Of a DNA stretch of 64,000 nucleotides, positions 55,506 through 64,000 are shown one piece after another; within the stretch, counting starts at the first letter, position 1, and the number at the start of each line of letters is the position of its first letter. Below the pieces are notes generated by a model. That model had not been told where the DNA came from and ran no database searches. It saw nothing but the letters and a program-made list of their open reading frames with translations. This stretch comes from Pleurostoma richardsiae (Eukaryota; Ascomycota; Sordariomycetes; Calosphaeriales; Pleurostomataceae), in the NCBI GenBank assembly GCA_030052745.1, contig JANBVO010000003.1, forward strand, positions 930,001 through 994,000. The letters run 5' to 3'. Position numbers and translations under genes: made by a program.

Positions 55506-58500
55506 ATGTACGACGACTACCGCTCGCGTTCTCCCGACCAGAGGAGCTACAGACGTAGCCCTCCGCGTCGGAGAGACGAGGGGGAGTACCACCGCTCTCG
55601 GAATGGTAAACTCGAAACGCCTGGAGGATAGATGACTTGTCGCCATTTTGTGTACTCGCATGGCTAACTGTCTGTCTCCTTCCGGACAAGAAGATCACTC
55701 AAGAAGCCCTCCTTACCGGCGGACATACGACCGCTCTCCAGAGCCATTGAACTACCATGCCCCCGAGACAGAGACCCGTGCGCCGCGTTCGCCAGCGGGG
55801 TCACGCAGCCCGAGAGGAACGTCCCGGCCTTCAGTTCAGGAACCAGGAGGATATACGTCGGTTCAGACTGACAGGATGGATCCAGCTGGGGACGATGCTT
55901 TCTCGCATGCTGATTTTCGTCATCGTCCGCAAGAGCATGTTTCGCTGGGTCGGTCCCGAGACAGACCTGGACAGAGCCCTCATGGTAACCGGGACCATTC
56001 TGGGAATATGGGCCACGATGGCCAATTCAGAGCGCATCCAGGTCGCGGAGTTTCACCGGCGGGTCTGGATAGGTCTGAACGCCATGATCGGTATAATGTG
56101 CGGGGTGACGGTCATCGCGCAGATCGATCACCTCCTCGGTACGGGAATAGTCGGCGTGATCGATCGCCTGCTGGCAGGCATCTTAACGCTGTTTCTTCCA
56201 CTATTATACTAGAGGGCCTCCCCTCGGACGCCACCGAGGACGATGTGAGTGATACTCTCCCACCTGAAATGGGTTTGCCATGGAAGAAGTCTGGTCGGCT
56301 GGCGGAAGAGGTCCCCGATGACACCACAGGATAGCCTGATAGTCTGGTTCTGGTCCCGTTAAATTTACTAACTTCACAACTATCCAGATCTTAGATGGCT
56401 TTGCTAGTGTCTCAGGTGCTTCCATCTTCCGATCCGAGAACGTTCGGTCGGTTCGCTTGCGGAACAACAAGAAAGGTATGTCTCGGCCAAGTAGTTGCTA
56501 GTAAGTTTGGACTGACATGTTACTAGGCCGCCGCATAGGTTTTGTTGAGTTTTATGAAGTTTTGGATGCGTCTGCTTTTCTCGATTACCATTATCCTGCC
56601 ATCACTCTCCAGCTCGCCCACTCGAGGGGTATGGACTCAGAACCGGTTGCTATCAGTATCAACTACAGTCGAGAGAGAGAGGACAATAGCCGTGAGGCCA
56701 TCAGAGAGAATGACGAATGGGAGTGCCCTGAAGTAGGTTGCCTAAGTTTAGTCCAACCCGGTGACTCTACTAATTGGCGTCAACCAGTGTGCGTCTATCA
56801 ATTCTGGGGAGCGAAGAAGATGCTTGAAGTGTCGTACCGAACGATACGGTAGGCATTGCCCTTTTCTTGTATTTATTGTCTATTTACTTCTGAGGCCCGC
56901 GCTTGCATTTAACCCCCCGGTGGAGGTCCGCAGCGTCCCATAAGTGAGAAGCCGAACTGACAGGTGATAGACTCCTATGGAGCTGGAAACCTTCGGTTGT
57001 CTCTTCGGCCTAATGGAGAAACAGATGAGTGCCCACAGCAATATCCTTCGCAATACCTCGTCATTCGGGGCCTCGACCCATCAACTACAGAGGAGGCCCT
57101 GGCCGAGGGTCTTTCCAAACTTTACATCGAGAACACCCCCGCCACAGCGAAGAAGGAGACGTTTAAACTCAAATCCACTGCTCCCACAGCCAACGTGGCA
57201 AGTCTGGGAGCACGCCCCAACTCCCTTCGCCGTGTCTTCATTATGAGAGATCGGAAGACCAGAGAGCCTCTCAGATATGGCTTCGCAGAGTACAACACAC
57301 TCGAGGATGCACAGGCTGCCCTGGCTAAATACCGGGTCACTTCTAACCTTATCATAACTTCAAAACCTGTCACCGTGGCCTTTATTCACAACGGCGTGTT
57401 CGTGCCCTTCACCAAGGAAGTCACTCCCAGGGTGGAGCCCTTCATCTTCAGACCTGTCTATAACCCTGATGTTTTTCTCAAATACTGGGACGACCGCGCC
57501 TATCCCAGCATCTTCAACGTTTCTGTGGAGCCAGAGGTGTCGAGGCCGACCAGTCGAGATAAGTTGGGCAGCCAGTCCGGGCCTCAAAGCCCAGAGCGGA
57601 CCATCACAGAGGATGCGCTCGTCTCACATGACTCCTCAGGGAAAAAGGTCAAGAAGTTCAAGCTTTCGTCCGGCACAAGCAAGAATGGGTTGGTAATGGC
57701 ACCGCAGGTTCAGATGTGGGCCAAGAAGCGGGCTGAACTGGTTGGCGTTCCGGAAGGTGCACATAACGACGACTCAACTCCTGACACGGTTTCCATGGGT
57801 GACAAGCCTCGTCACAGAAAGCCGCGCAACACTGAACACGATTCCCGTCTATCATTCAGCGACTGGGATAATCTCCTCTGCGTGCTCTGCATGCGGAAAT
57901 TCAGGTCAGATATCGAGCTCAAAGAGCACGAAATGCATAGCCAATATCACATCGCCAACACAGTAGACGAGGATAAGCGAAACCAAGCTGCTGCGAGATT
58001 GGAAGCCAAAGGTTTGCAGCCCAAGACCGTCACCGTCCGCAGGCGGCGGGGCCGTTACGAGACAGCCCCTGCCTACACATCCTATGCCGACAAGGAGAAA
58101 CTCCAGTGTCTTATCTGCCAACGGAAATTCCCCAATCCGGCCGTCCTATGTCTACACGAGCGGGAGAGTGAATTGCATCTTAAGAACATGGAGAGTCAAG
58201 ACAATATCGACCGGGCGATTAAGGAGCTTGCCGGCATGGGCAAGAAGCCGGTTCAGATGCACCCCAAGCCTAGCGGTGAGCAATCTCAACAATATCGTGA
58301 CCGCGCCCGGGAACGGCGCCAGGCGCACAACCAGGCGAGGAAGCCTGGTTCCAAGCAGCAGCCGCGTAAGCCTGAGGCTCAGGAGACGCCGAAGCCCGCG
58401 CCGTCGAAAGGTGCGGCTCTACTTGGCAAGATGGGTTGGACTGCAGGTGAAGGCTTGGGAGCAGGCGGTGCCGGCCGCACCGAAGCGATCGCCACGGATG

Positions 58501-58649
58501 TCTACGTGCCCGGTGTGGGTCTCGGCGCCGAGGGTGGCAAGTTGGGCGATGCTGCTGAGGAGGCTGCACGTCGCACGAAGGATAACTACTCGGACTTTGT
58601 GGAGCAGACGAAGAACAAGGCTCGTGAGAGATATGAGAGGCTGGGGTGA
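55506..58649 (+). CDS. RBM5/RBM10-like splicing factor (RRM, RanBP2 Zn finger, G-patch), 895 aa
   Basis: Six exons (55506-55605, 55691-56244, 56388-56475, 56527-56732, 56788-56848, 56971-58649), all in frame. The N-terminus is Arg/Ser-rich (SRSPDQRSYRRSPPRRR). RRM1 spans exons 2-4 (STIILEGLP ... GFVEFYEV). A RanBP2-type zinc finger straddles the exon 4/5 junction (WECPECASIN, then CLKC at about 312-331). RRM2 follows (YLVIRGLDP ... YGFAEY). Two C2H2-like fingers come next (CVLCMRKF ... HEMHSQYH; CLICQRKF ... HERESELH). A G-patch lies near the C-terminus (GAALLGKMGWTAGEGLGAGG, about 817-860). This domain order matches nuclear RBM5/6/10 proteins, which act in spliceosome assembly and 3'-splice-site choice, the G-patch recruiting a DEAH helicase. 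The start follows CCGCC-ATG. No defect is seen. Confidence 0.92.
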
Positions 58650-60371
58650 TTCACTTGGCAGGATTGCGTCAAACGACATCTCCTACATCGCTACCCATCT
58701 GGAAGGGATAATCTCTTGGGGGGGGTTTCGCTTTGATACCCTTGACTATCTGGAACGGTACAACTGGGAAATCTGGGCTAGTCATGGCTATCTAATACCG
58801 CGGATATGGTCGGCCGCGGTATCGCATGGGATTGCTTCCGAAAGTATGGTAGCCAACAATGGCGGTAGTGGAATGGATGCAGGTTACGGCTATATACCCA
58901 GAGCTGAAGTTGATACGTGACTTAGCCTCTGAATCGCAACGATCTTGATCATCCGTGAACTCTAGCCGCTGTGTAGAAACTGTGTTTCCAACACGTTCTT
59001 CGTCAGTTCCCTGTTCTCTCGTAGTGGTCTGCCTCCGACGGCACAAGGCGCCGTACCCTAGGAAATTTGCAATCCTTGCATTCGCCCAAATACTCGGTGG
59101 TAAGCGGAAGTCAGAGGCATCGTGTCCAGGCCTCGAACCTCTTGCAACATATAGCTGGTAGCTTGATTCCACATTAGCATCGCAGTCTTGAGCAGGGCAT
59201 CCTGCTAAGACTTATATAGAAAGGGAATCCGGCATTTCAAAACGAGAAGGCCTCGAAAGTGGTAGCAACAAAGTTACGAGCACATGATATGACTGAAGAG
59301 ATTAGGAGAGGTAGGGTTTGCATCGCTATTGGTGCCCTGGGGCTGTCAACCTACGTAGGTATCTTATCCTCACGGCCGCTCTTCCTTGAGGGGATCTCAG
59401 CGTCTCACGGTCCATTGCATTGCGGTACTCCTAGGAGCTCATAAATATCCTAGTCTCGTCCCTTGGCCCATGAGTAACCGTCAGTATCTCTCGCTCTCAA
59501 AGGTTTGGTAGAAGGGGGATACGAGGGGGAAGGTCTCCTGTACGAGACACTGAGGGCAGGCAACATTGTTGACCCAGTTCCAGTTGAGGCATTTTTCGGA
59601 GTCCAACTACTTGCACGGTACTTATAGAAATCGCCGCTTCCGCTAATTTTGACGGGATCTGTAAAATGTGGTCACTTGGGGATTAGGTACTGGGAAGCCA
59701 TGAAATGTAACCCTGGTTGTGTTGAGCATTCCGGGAGGCGTTGAAACTATTGTTCGCAAGGGAATAGTACGACGTACTTTGAATTTGGCTTTGGATTTAT
59801 GAAGCAGCTGTGCGAGTCAAGGGATTGATGATGGTATTGCTCGGATACTGTCTCTATGTTCTATGTGTGAAGCGGTGCTGCTACATTCATACGCGTAGGA
59901 GCCGGTTGTCATATAGTTCCTCAACGCGTAACATCTTGCTGCGGTTCATTCAAGAATTTGTTGTCCTTCAGACGTATTGGTGAAGGGAAGAAGATTGCTG
60001 TACTTAGAGGACTATGTTGTTTCCGGATCCCATATGGCCACCAGCCCGTCGACAAGGCGACAATATGAAGGTGTAACAAAGAAGGTCAGTTTCACACATT
60101 ATATAGAATGAAACCATGTAAAAGATACTTCGTAGTCATTCATTCTGTACTGATTAAACTTCTACATGCACTGCTGGTGCCTACGACGAGTGAAGTGACG
60201 TGTAAGAGAGCGATCAAATGACAAGAGTCAGCATCATCTACAAGACATAGTTGCGGCACGCCAAAGCAGACAAAGTATAAATACAGCAGAATATATAATC
60301 GACGTGGACGATGTTGAACGTCTATGCGGTCTTTTCCTCGTATGTGGACTTGAAGGAAAGAGGACCGTGAG
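58650..60371. other. 1.7-kb spacer; nothing recognised
   Basis: Relatively AT-rich. No coding-like ORF, RNA gene or repeat was identified. Confidence 0.5.
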
Positions 60372-60390
60372 TTCAGGGGTTACCCCTGAA
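60372..60390. repeat. Perfect 9-bp-arm dyad
   Basis: ttcaggggt and acccctgaa flank one central base, giving a 19-bp palindrome in a spacer, next to the 3' end of a short kinase-like fragment. The CCCCT/AGGGG cores match the stress-response element core. Binding is inferred. Confidence 0.6.
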
Positions 60391-60409
60391 TGACCTGGTC
60401 GTCGAAATC

Positions 60410-60616
60410 TTAACGCCGTGAGAGCTTCACGGCCACGTAACCATCGAGAGCAATCACGCTCACATGATTAAACCCCAGATACTCGCCGCCTCGCAAGTGA
60501 CCGGAGCACATGGGTATTCGGAGAAGAAAACTCCGGAACGTGTCGCTCTCGGAAGAAAAGAGACCTAGTTGTGAGTCTCTTTGGCAGTGACCTAGCCTGT
60601 TCCTGAAACATTCCAC
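60410..60616 (-). other. Possible first exon or fragment of a kinase-like protein
   Basis: A 68-codon frame ends GGEYLGFNHVSVIALDGYVAVK, then LSRR. Its pattern (gly-poor loop, V-x-x-LDG-x-VAVK) resembles the start of the N-lobe in divergent fungal protein-kinase-like proteins, with the last Lys as the beta-3 lysine. A weak gttaag donor follows, but I could not find a continuing kinase domain downstream. It may be a fragment or a coincidence. Confidence 0.22.
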
Positions 60617-60859
60617 CTACAACTAAGCCTACACATCCTTCTATCCTTCAAGGATAGCGCACCCAGAGGCAAGAAAGCACTCTCCACGTGCCAACTACCA
60701 CAACTCCTCCGGTTTCGTCCACAGGTACGTTTACTCTACACGGATACCACACCCAGACGATAAACCCACTCCGAGAACAACGACTAGTAACTTTGCCCTA
60801 CGAGAAACTATCCCAAGGTCCAAGTCGCATCCGCTAACCTTTTCTCAGCGGTTAGAAGT

Positions 60860-61329
60860 ATGGCAGCGAACAACATGAGTCTCACCGACAGGCTTGACGA
60901 GCCCGACACCAGTGGCGGGCGTATATCCCGATTTGGAAATCGGTACCCCTCCCCCCCGGGTGTCCGTGATGTCTACTGGGCCCGGATTCTCAACCGAGCT
61001 CATAGCCACTGGTATCGGATGACCGGAGACCCCATGGGCCAATACAGCCCGGAAGTCCAAGAGCTTGCAATCTTCCGCAGGGCCTTGTGGCAGCTTGCCA
61101 CAGACGTTCAAGAGCCCCGCGGTGACGCCCTGCGCCAAACACGGCAGAGGTAAGAAGAGAGCGTAGTCGCCTTGGAAACTATGCGATCTGCGGAGACTAA
61201 CGGAGAGTTAGCCTGCCGGAGGAGTGGTTCGCTTACATGGCCGAGTACGGCTACTTCTTCGATCGCCAAACATTCACTTTTACTGTATTTGAAGCGCAGT
61301 GGATCGCGCGGCCTGATCAGCGTTCCTAG
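60860..61329 (+). CDS. Small two-exon protein, unrecognised, 135 aa
   Basis: Exon 1 (60860-61149) begins MAANNMSLTDRLDEPDTSGG. Exon 2 (61212-61329) ends FEAQWIARPDQRS. The 62-nt intron (gtaaga donor, gagttag acceptor, actaac branch-like site) joins AG|C to give QSLPEEWFAYMAEYG. The product is soluble and rich in Arg and aromatics, with PGVRDVYWARILNRAHSHWYRMTG and ELAIFRRALWQLATDV as helical-looking blocks. There is no signal peptide or membrane segment. I do not recognise a domain. Clean splicing, coding-like composition and the helical pattern argue that it is real. It may be an orphan gene restricted to close relatives. Confidence 0.6.
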
Positions 61330-61762
61330 CCATCTTCGGGTACTGGAGGAGGGGAGATCGATGACTTTTCGACCATCATACTACACCAAGGGAGAAATGA
61401 AAATCAAGCAATACTGAGGGCCTCGTCTTTGCCTGCCGGTATACGGCACTCCCTCGCGTGTCCTTATGTGATATCATATTCAGCCCCGTGATGGCAAAAC
61501 GGGGGTTCTCAGTGCATATATGGGATGCCTATGTCCACCTTACATACTTAGTCAAGTCATACATTTAGTGATATGCTTCTTTTACGGACAAGTCACCATC
61601 TGCAGGATTTGATGGGGTCCAACGACAGATGCCAGGCCTGGTTAAAGTAGGTCACAAGGGCCACTCTACTTAGGGTGAGTCGGTGGCTAAGACGCAGTCT
61701 CGCAGGACTGCTCTGCTTCGAGCCCATTCCAGATCTCTGCTTCATGGGTATGGGAAGCATAC

Positions 61763-61781
61763 TAGGTACCTAAGGTACCTA
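61763..61781. repeat. 19-bp dyad of AGGTACCT motifs
   Basis: taggtacct and aggtaccta flank a single A. Each arm also contains the self-complementary AGGTACCT. Similar AGGTAC motifs occur near 41170-41210 and 6780, so this may be a widely scattered short motif of this genome. Confidence 0.7.
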
Positions 61782-61823
61782 GGTACGTATAATATCAAAA
61801 AATTGACAATCTGGAGCGACACA

Positions 61824-61846
61824 GAACACGTGAATAGCACGTGTTC
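61824..61846. promoter_or_regulatory. Inverted pair of CACGTG E-boxes
   Basis: gaacacgtg and cacgtgttc, perfect 9-bp arms, are separated by aatag. Each arm carries a CACGTG box, the core of bHLH factors (known for the family). It lies about 440 bp upstream of the rec8 start. Use as an operator is inferred. Confidence 0.6.
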
Positions 61847-61873
61847 CCCTGAAGTCGACCTGTCGCAGTCAAG

Positions 61874-61913
61874 AGTCACCCCCAAGTCACCCCCAAGTCA
61901 CCCCTCAGTCACC
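61874..61913 (+). repeat. 11-bp tandem repeat, about 3.6 copies
   Basis: The unit agtcaccccca is repeated at 61874, 61885 and 61896 (last bases varied), with a partial copy at 61907. The period is close to one helical turn, placing the same face of each unit on one side of the DNA. Confidence 0.8.
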
Positions 61914-62282
61914 ATCGTGACCTGGATGTACCTTTGTACCTTCATCCTTTTCGCTGCTGTACGCATCAGGCAGGCACGCCTCGTTCCCATCCCACCCCAA
62001 AACGCGTCTGCTCTCGAGGAGAAGCCTCTTCCATCCCAAAATCTGCCAGTGCCGAGAACATTTTCTCTTCGCCGTCCGTCCACGCCAGACACAGCATCCG
62101 TACACCATTTTTATCCCCGGTTGTTATCTAGGAAGACACGGCTTGTCACAGCGAGAGGACGTCTCCGCGTCGACATCCGGGTAATTTAGCACTAATCTGC
62201 ACTTCCTCACGGGACCTTGTCCCTCGAAGGCGCCAGGGAAAGCGAGATCCGGCGCGGAGACGCGCCATCAGCAGAGGTAACC

Positions 62283-64000
62283 ATGTTCTACAGCCATGAA
62301 AGTAAGTTTAACACCTAAGGGCCCCCTTTCCTACTGGGGACGCGTCACTGACACAGAGCTAAGTTCTCACAAACAGCCGTTATGGCGTCGCGACTGTCTG
62401 GTGAGTAGCGGCACTTCCACCCCTGCTGACATGTTGCTGAGGCTCTCCTCTCCAAGGCTCGTAGCGACCTTCGGCGTCAAGTCACCTTCGAAGAAGGTGA
62501 CTAAGAAGGCGATCCAGGAAGTCAACGTCCAGAAGGCGTGTGAGACCATCATCGAGCCTCCTGGAGCTCCTATAGCCCTCCGCCTGCAGGGCAGCCTGCT
62601 CTATGGCGTGTCGCGCGTCTACTCACAGCAGTATGGGTACTTGCTCACCGACACCGAGAAGATACAGGCCCATATGCGTGCCTTCTATGGGGTGATGCAC
62701 GACAACGCTATCGATCCCATGGCAGGAAAAGCAAAGTGCGTCCAATGAGATGAGGTCGCGCAGTAGACAGTCTCTAACGGCGCCCAGGCGTGACCAGTTG
62801 ATTCTACTCGACGATCCAAGCTTCGTCCTCGAGACGCGCCTGCCGGACTTTGAATTCGACAAGGATGGAAACATCGTTCTCCCCGACCTTCTGAGCCAGT
62901 TGTCCAGGAAGACGTCGTCTCAGTTATCGCCTTTCGCGACCGGACACTCCTCTGTTCTCCATGACGCCCCTCTGATCGACCTACAGTTCCGCCGTTCATC
63001 GTCCATTGCTGGTAACCTCAACCTCCCATCTCCGTTCGGAGGAAGTGCAAACGCACAAAAGCCGGGAGATGAGTTTCTACCAATGGTTCTAGGCGAAGAA
63101 GAACTCCTATTGGGAGACTTCGGCCTCGCAATTGACGCAGACGGCAACGTCATCGAAGAGCCAGACCTTCCTCCACATCGTCCTTTGCAGCCGGAGGCTG
63201 GGAGCGCCAGCGGTGCGATCAAGGGAAGCCAGGCCATACAGCCGGAGGAGGAAGGCGCGATCATTTTCGACGCAGATGGCGACGTCCAGATGAAGACGGG
63301 TGAACAAGCTCTACCAGATGCTGAGGCATTTCCCGCACGCAAACAGAAATATGGACAAGACCTGGAGGACGAGCCAAGCTCGCCGCTGCGCCCTCGCAAA
63401 CGAAGCGTCGCGAAGATGAAGGTGCAAGATGAACACACAAGGATCTCTCGGGATGAGTTCAAGTCCTGGAGTGACAAGTATTCGGCAATCCAGGACCTTG
63501 CCCGCAGCCATCGTCCTGCAGTCGGCCCGGCACAGGCCCGAAGGAATGCATTTCTATTGACTTTTGGCCTCGGCATCGGAAACATCGGCGCTCCCACTGG
63601 CATCCCAGGATATGTGCATCCTCTTGCGGATACTTTCGCCGGACCTGCACTACAGGCCAGCATCTTAGGCACACCTGTGGGCGAGGACAACGAAGACGAG
63701 TATGACTTCCCTCAGGGCCGCCGTCGGCCAGCCTCAGTGGCGTTTGAAGACGAGGAAGGTGATGAACGCCGTGTGCGGTCTCGAGTCAATGATGGAAGTG
63801 CTCAGCAGGTCGGCGGACAATTCGACGGACAAGGAGACGTCCAGGTAGCCTTCGACAACCAAGAGCAAGAAGTCGGCCGTGAGCCCGGCTCTATCCTCTC
63901 AGACATGGCAGCAGTTCCTTGGAACCGCCCTTCGTCGCTCGTCCCTTCCTCCGCCAGAAGCAAGCACAGCGGCCGGGCCTTGAGCGGTCAGGCAATCTTT
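62283..64000 (+). CDS. rec8: Meiotic cohesin kleisin Rec8, 5' part, runs off the window
   Basis: Four exons are visible: 62283-62301 (only 19 nt, MFYSHE), 62364-62400, 62457-62735 and 62788 to the edge. All joins keep frame and give MFYSHEILTNSRYGVATVWL followed by VATFGVKSPSKKVTKKAI, the Rad21/Rec8 N-terminal domain that closes the cohesin ring on SMC3. The Rec8-type blocks NVQKACETIIEPPGAPIALRL and LLYGVSRVYSQQYGYL, rather than the Rad21/Scc1 start, identify the meiotic paralogue. Downstream lies an acidic, disordered middle (SPLRPRKRS, DEEGDERR), where separase and kinase sites are usually found. The C-terminal winged helix that binds SMC1 lies outside the window. Rec8 holds sister chromatids together through meiosis I. 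Confidence 0.93.

Larger units (their letters stand above)
61330..62282. promoter_or_regulatory. rec8 upstream region
   Basis: No ORF with coding character. The region holds two perfect dyads and an 11-bp tandem repeat, annotated separately, within 520 bp of the rec8 start codon. Confidence 0.5.

Noticed and set aside
61680-61760. tRNA-like stretch (ggtggctaagacgcagtc ... gcttcgagccc)
   Set aside because: It has A- and B-box resemblance and an anticodon-like hairpin, but the T-stem and acceptor stem do not pair, so no tRNA is called.
1-64000. Giant mobile element (Starship) or other transposon
   Set aside because: No DUF3435-type recombinase, transposase, reverse transcriptase or terminal repeats were recognised anywhere in the window.

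Overview
The window is nuclear DNA of a filamentous ascomycete (Pezizomycotina, most likely a Sordariomycete). Genes carry short GT...AG introns of about 50-160 nt, coding exons prefer C or G at the third codon position, and spacers are long, pyrimidine-rich and full of simple repeats. The gene set (hybrid histidine kinase, DUF3433-type membrane protein, highly reducing polyketide synthase, DHA2 transporter, GPI-type aspartic protease, OPT transporter) is typical of such fungi. I found no rRNA, convincing tRNA, CRISPR array or recognisable transposon. The species cannot be named from the sequence.

Layout. 0-3.2 kb: the 3' end of a methionine-permease-like transporter and an intact D-arabinono-1,4-lactone oxidase. 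4.3-5.1 kb: an unrecognised three-exon gene. 8.4-12.6 kb: an intronless hybrid histidine kinase preceded by two short upstream ORFs. 14.1-15.6 kb: a Dabb-domain protein and an SRPBCC protein, tail to tail. 16.7-19.5 kb: a multi-pass membrane protein. 20.5-22.4 kb: a disordered Ser/Pro-rich protein with a long, microsatellite-rich upstream region. 26-27.3 kb: a weak multi-exon candidate.

28.4-43.9 kb is the accessory part: an 11-exon highly reducing PKS (2,394 aa, KS-AT-DH-degenerate ER-KR-ACP, no intact methyltransferase) on the minus strand, and a divergent six-exon, 14-helix DHA2 exporter. About 5.4 kb lies between them and holds scattered coding-like pieces in clashing frames, perhaps a decayed gene. 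The PKS and exporter would form a minimal make-and-export pair. No intact tailoring enzyme, trans-acting enoylreductase or regulator was seen between or beside them.

46.6-64 kb is mainly housekeeping: GPI-type aspartic protease, OPT oligopeptide transporter, molybdopterin synthase large subunit, an RBM5/10-like splicing factor (RRM, RanBP2 zinc finger, RRM, two C2H2-like fingers, G-patch), an unrecognised two-exon small protein, and the 5' part of the meiotic kleisin rec8, which runs off the right edge. The rec8 upstream region holds two perfect dyads and an 11-bp-period tandem repeat. Together with the degenerate PKS enoylreductase, these are the most interesting signals in the window. Exon joins were derived by eye and checked only for splice sites and reading frame.
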